IMG/VR virus record: IMGVR_UViG_3300026257_000002
Span: 1-64,000 of that record
DNA length: 64,000 nt
Strand: one strand, 5' to 3'
Origin: a virus
Positions 48,353 through 57,195 of this stretch are shown here, one piece after another; the stretch's first letter is position 1, and each line of letters opens with the position of its first letter. The notes below the pieces were generated by a model. It was not told where the DNA came from and ran no database searches. It saw only the letters and a program-made list of their open reading frames with translations. The position numbers and the translations under genes are program-made.

Positions 48353-49821
48353 TTTTTTATGTTTACGGGGATGATTTCATAATTAAATTGCTCCTCATTG
48401 TAAACTTTAATTCTTTCCTTTAAATGATTGAGAGTATAGTTGATGTAACTTCCTCTGGAAAAATCATCTGCAATGTCATAAAGTACTGCTTGTGATTTAT
48501 TATCTCCTTTACGCAGAACCCTACCAATAGATTGTAGATTTCTAATTCTAGACTTGCTAGGAGAAGCAAAAATAATGTTATGTAGATTTTTAATATTGAT
48601 ACCAGTAGAAAAGGTTCCGTAGGAAGCAATGATAACGCAGTTATCATTTATTTCTGCTAACTGTCTAATATTCTCACGTTCAGATGCCTCCACACCACCA
48701 TGAACAAAGAATACTTTTTTGGTATCTCCTATAGTATTATTTATGAGATCAAAAAGTGGTTCACCATGCTTCTCGACATAGTTAAATAACACTAGAGTAT
48801 TTCCTTGAAGATCAGATACTAAATTTTTAACGAACACATTTCTCTTGTCATGTGTTACAATGTATTCTATCTCATCTTGATAGTTCGCAAACTTATACGA
48901 TTCATGTTTGAGAGCAAGAATTTTAATTTTAAGTTGCGTCAGTTGATCGCGTTGCATTAACTCAGTGGTGCTAGTAACTCTATCTGAGACACCAAACAAT
49001 CCTTCCAATACTAGACGATGTGTTTTAGTTCCATCCAAAGTTCCTGTAAAACCGATGCGATACTTTGCATCATGAAGTTTAGTCATAATACTGGTGAGAG
49101 ACTTTGCTTTGAATGTATGGCATTCGTCTCCAATCACCGCAGTATATGAATCAAAGTATTTCTTAGGAAGTTTATAGATTGACTGCCATGTAGTAATGAC
49201 TACAGGAGCATCAGATACTTTCGCTTCACCTTGATAGATCTTATGGCAATACTCTTCGGGGTTCCATCCATAGGATTCAAAGTCTTTAAATAACTGTGTG
49301 ACTAGTGATATACTAGGAACGATGATTAAAGTTTTAAGATTAGTAGCAGTGAAAAATCTAACTAGGGCATAGATCATAAAAGATTTGCCAGACCCTGTAG
49401 GTGATAGGATGATCTTTCTATAATTTCTTAGTGCTTTGAATACAGCATTATACTGATAGTCTCTGGGTTTAATCGCAGTTCCTTCAGTAAGATAATTCAG
49501 ATACTCCCTTACTGTCTCTGGCAGAATATCTGGATCGTAATCAGTAGGTTTACCATAATATTCATTGTCAATCAAAGAACAAGTATATTCTCTTTCATCT
49601 GCCCATTCAAAAAGATATGTAAGAAGTCCGATATAAAGTTGACCGTTACCAGGACTAAACAAACGAATTTTTCCATCCCACATTCTATTCTTAAATTGTG
49701 GCATGAATTTTGCATCAGGAACTTCAAAAGTAAAATACTCACTCAGTTCTTGTTTAATATATGGTTCACAATCGATTTGAAGATATACTTCATTTCTTTT
49801 ACCAATAACAATATCTGCCAT
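48349..49821 (-). CDS. uvsW: DNA/RNA helicase UvsW
   Basis: A 490-aa superfamily 2 helicase that unwinds branched DNA and R-loops and moves T4 from origin- to recombination-driven replication. Walker A is SPTGSGKS; DEAH-type box is GDECH; GFTGTLDGTK is motif III-like and QSIGRVLRKG motif VI. The N-terminus is the UvsW-type double-stranded-DNA mimic domain. Couples to uvsY. Confidence 0.95.
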   Translation of the reverse strand: MADIVIGKRNEVYLQIDCEPYIKQELSEYFTFEVPDAKFMPQFKNRMWDGKIRLFSPGNGQLYIGLLTYLFEWADEREYTCSLIDNEYYGKPTDYDPDILPETVREYLNYLTEGTAIKPRDYQYNAVFKALRNYRKIILSPTGSGKSFMIYALVRFFTATNLKTLIIVPSISLVTQLFKDFESYGWNPEEYCHKIYQGEAKVSDAPVVITTWQSIYKLPKKYFDSYTAVIGDECHTFKAKSLTSIMTKLHDAKYRIGFTGTLDGTKTHRLVLEGLFGVSDRVTSTTELMQRDQLTQLKIKILALKHESYKFANYQDEIEYIVTHDKRNVFVKNLVSDLQGNTLVLFNYVEKHGEPLFDLINNTIGDTKKVFFVHGGVEASERENIRQLAEINDNCVIIASYGTFSTGINIKNLHNIIFASPSKSRIRNLQSIGRVLRKGDNKSQAVLYDIADDFSRGSYINYTLNHLKERIKVYNEEQFNYEIIPVNIKK

Positions 49822-50249
49822 TACCTAATACCTTCAATAAATGATTTCCACTCAATGGCATTTTTAATTTGATATGATCGAGTGTTTATCATTCTGATAA
49901 CACTCTCAAGATATTCGATAATAATATCGTATATATCTATTTTTAATTGTAAATCCTTGATGTCAGGATCAGATTCAATATACATGGTCAAATCTGATTT
50001 GAGAAGTTTTAGGTCAAAAGGATTTTTCCTATAATCTTCTGGATCTCCTTTACCTGAATAATATTCAAACTTACGGCGAGTAAGTTGCTTTAAGTTTCCT
50101 ACTGCTTGTTTCTTTTTAAATCTATACTCTGAAAATATTTTAAAATATTTTGAATGTAGTTGTGGAATACTAAGTGAGGCATTGTCTAACTCAACAGGAT
50201 CAATTTTTGCATCCCGTTCCCACATCGCTTGGATTTCATCAAAAGTCAT
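49821..50249 (-). CDS. uvsY: Recombination mediator UvsY
   Basis: A 142-aa helper that loads UvsX onto single-stranded DNA. Length, the N-terminal MTFDEIQAMWERDAKID and the basic QLTRRKFEYYSGKG stretch are typical of T4-like UvsY. Immediately upstream of uvsW in transcription order, as in T4. Confidence 0.93.
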   Translation of the reverse strand: MTFDEIQAMWERDAKIDPVELDNASLSIPQLHSKYFKIFSEYRFKKKQAVGNLKQLTRRKFEYYSGKGDPEDYRKNPFDLKLLKSDLTMYIESDPDIKDLQLKIDIYDIIIEYLESVIRMINTRSYQIKNAIEWKSFIEGIR

Positions 50250-50764
50250 TAACTAATCACTTTACCATCATACTTAATTCTATATATGAGATATTTAAAG
50301 GTGGCAGTTGCAGTGAGATATTCAACTCCAGTTTCAGTCGAATCAAATACTACGGGAGACAATGCTACAGGAAAAGCATTATCATATTCAATTAAAATCT
50401 TGGATTGCCAATTGCTATTTAAAACTTCTAATACTATCTGACCTTCAATAGGATCTTCATCAGTATCATATTCTTCTGCGAGACCGGTTTTTTTCAACCA
50501 CTTATGAATAGTAGCATAGTTAGACATATCCTCATCAATTAAAAATTTGATAGTAAGATCATCAAATTCAGTCTCCGTTCCTGCAATAGAATAGTCTCGG
50601 AAAGGATTGGGAATTGTGATGTCTGTGATTCTGATACCAGGAATATCTACTGCCTGACATAAAAATGATACTTTAGGAAATTTTAAAATTGATAATTTAA
50701 ATCCTTGAGGTGCCAGATAGTTTGCATTATCAATTTTATCAAGTAACCAATTTGCCTGGGTCAT
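50249..50764 (-). CDS. Tail-tube-like protein, second gp19 family member, 171 aa
   Basis: Shares the layout of gp19 in this window: FLCQAVDIPGIRITDI against FLCRSAGIPASSVGTV, FRDYSIAGTETEFDDLTIKF against a similar strand block, and MSNYATIHKWL against MTLRGYFEKWM. Probably a tail or baseplate component related to the tube protein. The ATG-stop junction with uvsY is shared. Confidence 0.7.
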   Translation of the reverse strand: MTQANWLLDKIDNANYLAPQGFKLSILKFPKVSFLCQAVDIPGIRITDITIPNPFRDYSIAGTETEFDDLTIKFLIDEDMSNYATIHKWLKKTGLAEEYDTDEDPIEGQIVLEVLNSNWQSKILIEYDNAFPVALSPVVFDSTETGVEYLTATATFKYLIYRIKYDGKVIS

Positions 50765-50790
50765 TTTTTTATTTTTTAAATATTTAGGTC

Positions 50791-50979
50791 TTACTTATCC
50801 TCATTTCTCATATCATCATGCAACCTATCAGTAGCATCTTTTTTCATTTGTTCTTCTAATTTAGACTTAGAAGCTTTTATACCAGCAAGTCTTACCTCTA
50901 AAGATTCTTCCCATAAATTAAGCATCTTAAGTCTCCATTTTTTATGATCTTCTATACTCATTCTTTTACTGCAAATCAT
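50791..50979 (-). CDS. Small charged helical protein, 62 aa
   Basis: A second in-frame ATG gives MSIEDHKKWRLKMLNLWEES, perhaps the real start. The remainder (LEVRLAGIKASKSKLEEQMK) is a single long helix. Similar proteins occur in cyanomyoviruses, from memory. Function unknown. Confidence 0.6.
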   Translation of the reverse strand: MICSKRMSIEDHKKWRLKMLNLWEESLEVRLAGIKASKSKLEEQMKKDATDRLHDDMRNEDK

Positions 50980-51015
50980 TTATTTTTAAACGCAGGTCTC
51001 CTCAAATATTTAGAT

Positions 51016-51040
51016 AAAAAAAAGACCCCTTATGGGGTCT
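51016..51040 (-). terminator. Intrinsic terminator
   Basis: Perfect AGACCCC/GGGGTCT hairpin (51023-51040) then a T-run (51016-51022) on the minus strand, directly after the 63-aa gene. Confidence 0.88.
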
Positions 51041-51050
51041 GTTGTATTTT

Positions 51051-51242
51051 TTAGTCTAAAATTGTCCTGCAAACACGTTTACATGGTCCTTGTTTTAATG
51101 AATCGCATTCAATCAAACATTCATAATAATCATTTAATTTTTGATATTCTATTTCCGCTTGTTCTTTTTCAAAATGTTGCCATTCGGATAATTGACCTCT
51201 CGATAATAGGTTATGCATAACATCCTCGATAGATTTTTGCAA
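51051..51242 (-). CDS. Hypothetical protein, 63 aa
   Basis: Helical with four Cys in the last third (ECLIECDSLKQGPCKRVC). Lies between two terminators, so it may be its own transcript. No family recognised. About 165 bp follow to the gp23 stop with no further gene. Confidence 0.55.
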   Translation of the reverse strand: MQKSIEDVMHNLLSRGQLSEWQHFEKEQAEIEYQKLNDYYECLIECDSLKQGPCKRVCRTILD

Positions 51243-51361
51243 ACTTCATGACAATGGAATAAGGTTCATGGTACTTCCTAATTCTATTACTATGTATGGA
51301 AATACGCACAAAATTTCAGTAGAATTTTAACAAAAAGAAATGCCTACGAGTTTATACTCAT

Positions 51362-51388
51362 AAAAAAAAGACCCCCTGAGGGGTCTTT
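51362..51388 (-). terminator. Intrinsic terminator after the major capsid gene
   Basis: AAAGACCCC/GGGGTCTTT hairpin (51367-51388) followed by T-run (51362-51369) on the minus strand, 22 bp after gp23. Confidence 0.9.
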
Positions 51389-51409
51389 ATAAACCTGTGT
51401 GAGGTTATA

Positions 51410-52762
51410 TCACATGAGGTTGGTAACACGTACACGTCTGTAGTAAACGTTGGTGTTGACATTACCAGCAGCAACTGGATCGGAATCTGAAAGAGCAGTC
51501 TCGCCCTTAGAGAAGGGATTAAGAACCATGCCGTAGCGTGTCTTAAATCCGATTTTGGGCTGGAAGGTGTCAGGACCAATTGCACGAACCATCTGGAGAG
51601 GAACGTAAGGGCAATAGAACAGACCAGCATCATATGCTGATGTACCTTTATAACCAGCGATAAAGAACTGAGCAGCGTTAGCGCCCTCAGAAGGAAGTGC
51701 TGAATAAGGATCGATGTAAACGCGAATGCGACCGTTTAGCGTACCAACGAAGGTGCTGCCGGTGTCATCAACGTTAAGACCAGTATTAAGAGCAGGGTTG
51801 TAGTCAAGGACTCCAGCCATTGACAGAGCAGAAGCAACATCTGAAGAACAGATGAGCATGTTGCCCTTCCCTCTACGAGTCTCTTTCGCGATGGCGTTCA
51901 TTTCACGCTCAATTTGGAAGAGAAGACCCTTGAACTTCTCAACACTCCAACGTCCATTGGAGTCAACGTCGAGGTCGAAGGTTCCTTGTGATGCGGTGTT
52001 CTGCTGAGCACCAGGCTTGGCGGAACGGAAGACTGTGCGAACGACTTCTCTGTTGATTTCCGTAAGGATCTCAGCAGAAAGGATGTTAGCAAGTTCAGTC
52101 TCAGCGTCAAGACCGTGGATTGCCTTCAGGTCTTGGGCGAGTTCAATGCTGTACTCAGCTTTCAGAGCGCGGCTCTTAGCGGTAACAGCAATCTTCTCAA
52201 TGCTGAATGCCATTTCTGGGAATACGCTAGCAGCGGCTTCGCCAAGTGCTTCAGCAGTGGTTGTTGCCATTCCACCAGAAGAAGCATAAGTACCACTGTC
52301 GTTAAGAACAGCAGGGTTAGTTCCGCCTGGTGCAGTACCACCAGCAGAGTTGGTGGAGTTGTATCCAGTACCAGACCATGCCTGGTTGACTTCGTTGTAG
52401 AATGTCTCGTCGCCAGTCTGTGACTCGTAACGTGAGCGCATTGCGAAGATAAGTCCAGTAGGACCGTTCATGGGTTGAACGCCACAAATATCATAGGCGA
52501 TCAGGTTAGGCATTGAACGACGGATCAATGAGATCAGTACGGGGTCAAAACCTGCTACATTTCCACTTCCTGTGGTAGGTGAATTGATAGGACCAGCGTT
52601 TGTAGGCGCTTCGGTCAACATTCTCTCCTCACGGAGGAATTTTTCTTGGTTCTCCAGTAATTGTGAAGTAACGGCTTTCTTGTAACTATCTTTGATCTCA
52701 GGGAGATCGCCATGAGACAGAACAGGTGCCCACTTCTCTTGGAGTTGTTCGGTATTGAACAT
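51410..52762 (-). CDS. g23: Major capsid protein gp23
   Basis: A 450-aa HK97-fold shell protein. The N-terminal MFNTEQLQEKWAPVLSHGDL is typical of T4-like cyanophages. A gp21 protease cleavage site fits at MLTE/A (residues 48-52). A TATAAATA box lies 40 bp upstream and a strong terminator follows, consistent with high late expression. Followed upstream by gp22, gp21 and gp20. Confidence 0.98.
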   Translation of the reverse strand: MFNTEQLQEKWAPVLSHGDLPEIKDSYKKAVTSQLLENQEKFLREERMLTEAPTNAGPINSPTTGSGNVAGFDPVLISLIRRSMPNLIAYDICGVQPMNGPTGLIFAMRSRYESQTGDETFYNEVNQAWSGTGYNSTNSAGGTAPGGTNPAVLNDSGTYASSGGMATTTAEALGEAAASVFPEMAFSIEKIAVTAKSRALKAEYSIELAQDLKAIHGLDAETELANILSAEILTEINREVVRTVFRSAKPGAQQNTASQGTFDLDVDSNGRWSVEKFKGLLFQIEREMNAIAKETRRGKGNMLICSSDVASALSMAGVLDYNPALNTGLNVDDTGSTFVGTLNGRIRVYIDPYSALPSEGANAAQFFIAGYKGTSAYDAGLFYCPYVPLQMVRAIGPDTFQPKIGFKTRYGMVLNPFSKGETALSDSDPVAAGNVNTNVYYRRVRVTNLM

Positions 52763-52802
52763 TAGGTGCTCCTAAAAGTTTTGTTAGTTGTGAACTATAA
52801 TT

Positions 52803-52810
52803 TATTTATA
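52803..52810 (-). promoter_or_regulatory. Late promoter TATAAATA for gp23
   Basis: Exact octamer on the minus strand between gp22 and gp23, 40 bp before the gp23 ATG. Confidence 0.8.
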
Positions 52811-52821
52811 ATATAATTAAA

Positions 52822-53940
52822 TCACTTGCTATAACGAGCGATTGCGTTTACATAAGAAGCCATGTGAGCAGGAACTTCCTTCTCAACAACGGGCTCAGAT
52901 TCTTCTACGCTTTCGTTGACTTGAGCCTTGGGGAAATAGTTTTCCTTAATGGTCTCAATCTTGTCACGATATGTTTCCTCAGCAGTAAACTCTACACCCT
53001 CAGCAAGTGAGGAGAGTTTTTCTTTCTGAGTATCTGCTAAACCTTGGGATACTTCTACAACGATAGATTCTTTTACGAATTCTCCCAGAGCAGAGTTTAA
53101 TTCCACATTTTTTTCAATTTGTTCGTTGAGTTTTGTCTCCATCTCATCTAGTTTGTTAGTCATCCCCTCAACCATATTGTACTTCTCTTCAGGGATTTCC
53201 ATGTAGTGTTCATTGAACACACCCTTCAGAGCAGACATAAATGACTCAGCAATTTCGGTACGAATACCTTCATCAATTGCGAGTTTGTTATCGTTAATCC
53301 ATTGCTCTACAATATAATTCAAGAATGAGTCAACCTTAGTGGTCATCTCTTCCTTGATCACGTCAATTTGCTCATTTAACTGAGCAGCATACTTTTCTTC
53401 TAAACGTGTTGTTTCTTCTGTAATTTTAGAATTAACAGCAGCAGTGAAAATTGTTGTTGCCTTTTCTTTGAAACCTTCAGAAAGTTCTTCGCCATTGACA
53501 AGAGCGTCAATGTCAGCAGAAACATCAACTGTTTCTAGAACTTCTTTAGTTTCATCGACAGCCTCTTCTTTCTTAAGGGAAGGCTTTGCGTCTCCACCAC
53601 CACGACTGACACTCTTGCCAGACATATCCTTACCGCCTTCTAATTTAGGCATAGGATCTTGCTTGCCTTCGCCCGAGTTAACTGCAGTCTTAGACTTTTT
53701 AACTGGAGCAGCAGCCTTAGCACCAGAATTTTCAAATTTACCTGCATGACCTTCGGAAGATCCGGCAGCCATTGGTTCTACATTAGCAACTGCAACTTCA
53801 GCGCCTGATGCACTAGGAAGATTTGAACTTTCTGCTGGAGCTGCGCCAGCAGTTACAGCATTCTTCATTTCTGTAACGGTATCAGCATCAAAATTTTCTG
53901 ATGCGAAATCCTCAAATTTCTCGTTTAACGAATTAGCCAT
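52822..53940 (-). CDS. g22: Prohead core scaffold gp22
   Basis: A 372-aa acidic, Lys/Glu-rich and largely helical scaffold removed during head maturation. The N-terminal 150 residues are Ala/Gly/Ser-rich and probably flexible; the rest is coiled coil (ITEETTRLEEKYAAQLNEQI). Position between gp23 and gp21 supports the call. Confidence 0.92.
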   Translation of the reverse strand: MANSLNEKFEDFASENFDADTVTEMKNAVTAGAAPAESSNLPSASGAEVAVANVEPMAAGSSEGHAGKFENSGAKAAAPVKKSKTAVNSGEGKQDPMPKLEGGKDMSGKSVSRGGGDAKPSLKKEEAVDETKEVLETVDVSADIDALVNGEELSEGFKEKATTIFTAAVNSKITEETTRLEEKYAAQLNEQIDVIKEEMTTKVDSFLNYIVEQWINDNKLAIDEGIRTEIAESFMSALKGVFNEHYMEIPEEKYNMVEGMTNKLDEMETKLNEQIEKNVELNSALGEFVKESIVVEVSQGLADTQKEKLSSLAEGVEFTAEETYRDKIETIKENYFPKAQVNESVEESEPVVEKEVPAHMASYVNAIARYSK

Positions 53941-53981
53941 TTAAAATAACCCCGTATGGATACTTTTGATTTTCTATAACT

Positions 53982-53989
53982 TATTTATT
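53982..53989 (-). promoter_or_regulatory. Late-like box AATAAATA
   Basis: Minus strand, 41 bp upstream of gp22; one base from consensus. Confidence 0.45.
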
Positions 53990-53993
53990 AAAA

Positions 53994-54638
53994 TTACAAG
54001 TTAGAAAGCAGTCTTTCAAACCCCTCAAGGATTTTACCCTCAAGTTGATTGCGAGATACACTATCTAACTCTTCTTTAATTTTTTGAACCTCTGCTTCTT
54101 TAAATGCTCCGTTATTCCAAACCCACTCTTTTCCTTCCATAATTCCGTCAACAAAAGCGTCGGGAGCAGAAGGATCTGCTACGATATCGGCAGCAGTAGT
54201 AAGCATGAAATCATCACGGACATAGTTAGAACCATCTTTCGGTTCCAAACTACCTACACCTCTAGAAGAAACTCCAAGTTGTACACCTTCACGAAGAAGG
54301 TTTTTTGCAATCTGACCCATAGGGGTTTCAAGCAGTTTTGCCTTACCAATATAATTTGAACCATCTTGGTAAAGTTCCACAATCTTATGTGAAACACGAT
54401 CAAGGTTGATGGTAGGACCATCAGGATGACCTAGTTCACCGAGAGCACGGGACTTCTGTACAAAATTTTCATTGTAATTAGTTACTTCGCGCTGAAGAAT
54501 AGGCATGGGATATACACGACCATTACGATTTTTTAGATCGCCCTGGAGAAATACTCCCTGAATGTATGTATATTCTTTTCCGTCCTTCTCTTCAGTGAGG
54601 AGTTCAATATCCTCAATGTGCTCTACGATAAGTTTCAT
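53994..54638 (-). CDS. g21: Prohead core protease gp21
   Basis: A 214-aa serine protease of the herpesvirus-assemblin/T4 gp21 type that matures the head. RNGRVYPMPILQREV, a His in GELGHPDGP and Ser in GVSSRGVGSL are at the expected catalytic places. Neighbour to gp22 scaffold and the small core protein. Confidence 0.93.
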   Translation of the reverse strand: MKLIVEHIEDIELLTEEKDGKEYTYIQGVFLQGDLKNRNGRVYPMPILQREVTNYNENFVQKSRALGELGHPDGPTINLDRVSHKIVELYQDGSNYIGKAKLLETPMGQIAKNLLREGVQLGVSSRGVGSLEPKDGSNYVRDDFMLTTAADIVADPSAPDAFVDGIMEGKEWVWNNGAFKEAEVQKIKEELDSVSRNQLEGKILEGFERLLSNL

Positions 54639-54877
54639 GGTTCTTCTGTGGGTTCGGGTTCTGTGGTAGGTTCTTCAGCAGATGCTTCTACTTCAGGAAC
54701 TTCAGACTCAACTTCAGGTTCTTCTTCAGTTGGGTTCATTAGTTGAGTGGAATACTCTTTTTTATAAGTATCCAATGCTTCAGATGCCTTGGCATAAAGC
54801 ACATCAATCACTTCATCAGATGCAACGGAGTTTTCTCCATTAACAATTTGATCAATCAATTCTTTAGTTACACTCAT
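54635..54877 (-). CDS. Small acidic prohead core protein, gp67-like
   Basis: An 80-aa protein with a helical N-terminus (MSVTKELIDQIVNGENSVAS) and a Pro/Glu/Thr-rich acidic tail. Position between gp20 and gp21 and its acidity match T4 gp67, a core component, but sequence similarity is not clear. Overlaps gp21 by ATGA. Confidence 0.65.
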   Translation of the reverse strand: MSVTKELIDQIVNGENSVASDEVIDVLYAKASEALDTYKKEYSTQLMNPTEEEPEVESEVPEVEASAEEPTTEPEPTEEP

Positions 54878-54905
54878 AATAGTAAATATAATATTATAAT
54901 ATTAT

Positions 54906-56537
54906 TTAGTTTTCAACGTCTTTAGAAGTTTGTGCCTTCATAGGAGGTTTAGTTGATGTAGCAACTGGACCTCCTGCTGGTGGAACTGGAGCATTGGGAT
55001 CTTCCACTGGCATGACTGGAATATCCATGAGTTCACCAGATTTTTTCTCTGCTTCAATTTGCTTGCGGAGTTCTTCAATTTCAGATTCTTTTTGTTGTAA
55101 AATCTGACGTTTGACATAATCATTAGAGTAGTAAACACCCATGAAAGGTTGCATTCTTTCTACGAGGGTTAATCTTTCACCAATCATTTCAATGTCTTTA
55201 AGTTCAGTGAAATGGTTATCGAACAGGAAGTCATATTGAATATGCTGTTCCATCATCTCCCAATCATCTGTGGTGATAACACCTTTCAGAATGAGTTGGG
55301 TCTTCAACATATCATTGAAAAGATGTGCAAATTCTTTACGCAACCTTCCAACAAATTTTATAAACTTAAGTTCATCACGCAGGATCTCATTAGAACGTCC
55401 TAAACTAAATCCCTTTTCCTCGCCCACGCGAGATGGTGGGAGATTAAGCGATTTGTAGAGTTTCTTCAGGAAGTATTCAACGTCCTTCAGTTCTCCAAGG
55501 TTTTGAGCACCAGGAAGTGTGGTAATCTCTGTTCCTCTACCACCTTCGCGACGAGGTAACCAGAAATCTTCCAGCATACTCATGAATTTCTTATCATCAC
55601 GAATCTCACCAGTGCTGGCATCATATACCAGTTTATTTCTATAGCGAGACATAACCTCTCTAAGGTATTGCTCTGCCTTAACTTTTGGAAGATTGCCAAC
55701 ATCAATATAGAAAATTCTACGCTCTGGTGCGCGTGACATTCTGTAGATAACCAAAGAATCTTCAATCATTCTCAGTTGGTTAACTGCCTTCAATGCCTTA
55801 TGAAGATATGATAAAGGAAGATTATTATTCAGATCAAGCAAACCTGACGACACAAATGTAATTGCATCAGGAGAAATTTTTACGCCTAACTGATCGTTAC
55901 CTGCAATTGAAACAGTTGCTTTACTATTAAATACACCCTTGGGGTTATACAAATAGTATTCAGTAATATTTCCATAATCAACTTTTCCATTACTATCTGT
56001 AGCAGGCTTATCTTTCTTTTTAACCTCACGCATTTTTTTGATCTTTAGTGGATCAATATAGCGAAGTTCTTTAATGCCCTCAGTGGGTTTGTTTATATCA
56101 ATTACCTTATGATAATAAAGTCTGCCATCAATGTACCAACGCCTGAAAATGTGGTAGCATTTTTTGTCAAACTTAATTAGTCTTTTAAGTTCAGCAAATT
56201 CTTCTCGAATTCTCTTCTTGATTGAGTCACTTACTTCAAGATTAGAGAGTTCAATTTCTACTGGTGAATCATCACCATCAGCAACGATTGCTTCGTTGAC
56301 TACTTCATCAATCGCAGAATCTACTTCTGGATGTAATGATACCTCGCGATATTTTCTGATCTGCTCAAATTCATTTTTTGAGATGCCTTCAATATCGACA
56401 TATTGACCGTAATAACCTCCAGCAGAGATTGTTACGGTCCCATCATCGTTATTGGGAGCAACAGGAGATAATAACCCCTGCTGCTTCTTTTTCTTTTGAT
56501 TATCTTTGTCTAAAGAAAATCCGAATAACTCCGCCAT
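54906..56537 (-). CDS. g20: Portal vertex protein gp20
   Basis: A 543-aa ring protein at the head-tail vertex through which DNA passes. Typical cyanophage segments are visible: YRMSRAPERRIFYIDVGNLP, YRNKLVYDASTGEIRD and REGGRGTEITTLPGAQNLGE. The gene is the standard cyanophage marker. Confidence 0.97.
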   Translation of the reverse strand: MAELFGFSLDKDNQKKKKQQGLLSPVAPNNDDGTVTISAGGYYGQYVDIEGISKNEFEQIRKYREVSLHPEVDSAIDEVVNEAIVADGDDSPVEIELSNLEVSDSIKKRIREEFAELKRLIKFDKKCYHIFRRWYIDGRLYYHKVIDINKPTEGIKELRYIDPLKIKKMREVKKKDKPATDSNGKVDYGNITEYYLYNPKGVFNSKATVSIAGNDQLGVKISPDAITFVSSGLLDLNNNLPLSYLHKALKAVNQLRMIEDSLVIYRMSRAPERRIFYIDVGNLPKVKAEQYLREVMSRYRNKLVYDASTGEIRDDKKFMSMLEDFWLPRREGGRGTEITTLPGAQNLGELKDVEYFLKKLYKSLNLPPSRVGEEKGFSLGRSNEILRDELKFIKFVGRLRKEFAHLFNDMLKTQLILKGVITTDDWEMMEQHIQYDFLFDNHFTELKDIEMIGERLTLVERMQPFMGVYYSNDYVKRQILQQKESEIEELRKQIEAEKKSGELMDIPVMPVEDPNAPVPPAGGPVATSTKPPMKAQTSKDVEN

Positions 56538-56566
56538 TGTATAAATGAACTACGTTTTACTGTAGT

Positions 56567-56574
56567 TATTTATC
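56567..56574 (-). promoter_or_regulatory. Late-like box GATAAATA
   Basis: Minus strand, 29 bp upstream of gp20, overlapping the gp19 stop. Confidence 0.4.
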
Positions 56575-57160
56575 ACGTAATTGAACTTGCCCCTACGTCA
56601 TCAGTTTCCCACCAGTCATACTGGAATTCAACTGTATATTCAGCAACAGTATTATTATTGTCATATGACAAGTCAATCTGAGCGATATTGCTTGGGAAAG
56701 CGTTGTTGAACTTGTATGATCTTACGACGTTATGAGGATCATTAGGATCATCTCCAGAAGAAGTTCCTCTACCAAGTTGATCAACTTGTAAAGTAGAAGC
56801 GAATTCTGAAGTATATCCAGCACCGTCGTCATGCTTATTCAGACGATCCATCCACTTCTCAAAGTATCCTCTGAGTGTCATATCTTCGTCTGCCATTACG
56901 GTAACAGTCCATGATTCAAACGTCCTGTCTCCAGGAAGTTTGATAACTCTACCTCTGAAAGGAACTTCTACAGTTCCAACACTGCTGGCAGGGATACCAG
57001 CAGAACGACATAGGAATGAAAATTTGCCATCACCAGCTTTTACGTCTGAAGCATTATCAATAGAATTGATGTTTGCCTCAAGCTCTACTACGCTTACGCG
57101 GAATAGATTAGGACGAAGACCGTAACCAATTTTTCCTTTGAATGCAGTTAAGTTTGCCAT
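56573..57160 (-). CDS. g19: Tail tube protein gp19
   Basis: A 195-aa protein stacking as rings in the inner tail tube. Begins MANLTAFKGKIGYGLRPNLF; contains FLCRSAGIPASSVGTVEVPF and VTVMADEDMTLRGYFEKWMD, typical of T4-like gp19. Lies between sheath (gp18) and portal (gp20). Confidence 0.95.
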   Translation of the reverse strand: MANLTAFKGKIGYGLRPNLFRVSVVELEANINSIDNASDVKAGDGKFSFLCRSAGIPASSVGTVEVPFRGRVIKLPGDRTFESWTVTVMADEDMTLRGYFEKWMDRLNKHDDGAGYTSEFASTLQVDQLGRGTSSGDDPNDPHNVVRSYKFNNAFPSNIAQIDLSYDNNNTVAEYTVEFQYDWWETDDVGASSIT

Positions 57161-57182
57161 TGTTTGATTATCTCCTTATTTG

Positions 57183-57190
57183 TATTTATT
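57183..57190 (-). promoter_or_regulatory. Late-like box AATAAATA
   Basis: Minus strand, 22 bp upstream of gp19. Confidence 0.4.
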
Positions 57191-57195
57191 GTTAA

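Noticed and set aside
51243-51361. Possible gene in the gap before the gp23 terminator
   Set aside because: Only frames under 15 codons; nothing supportable seen.
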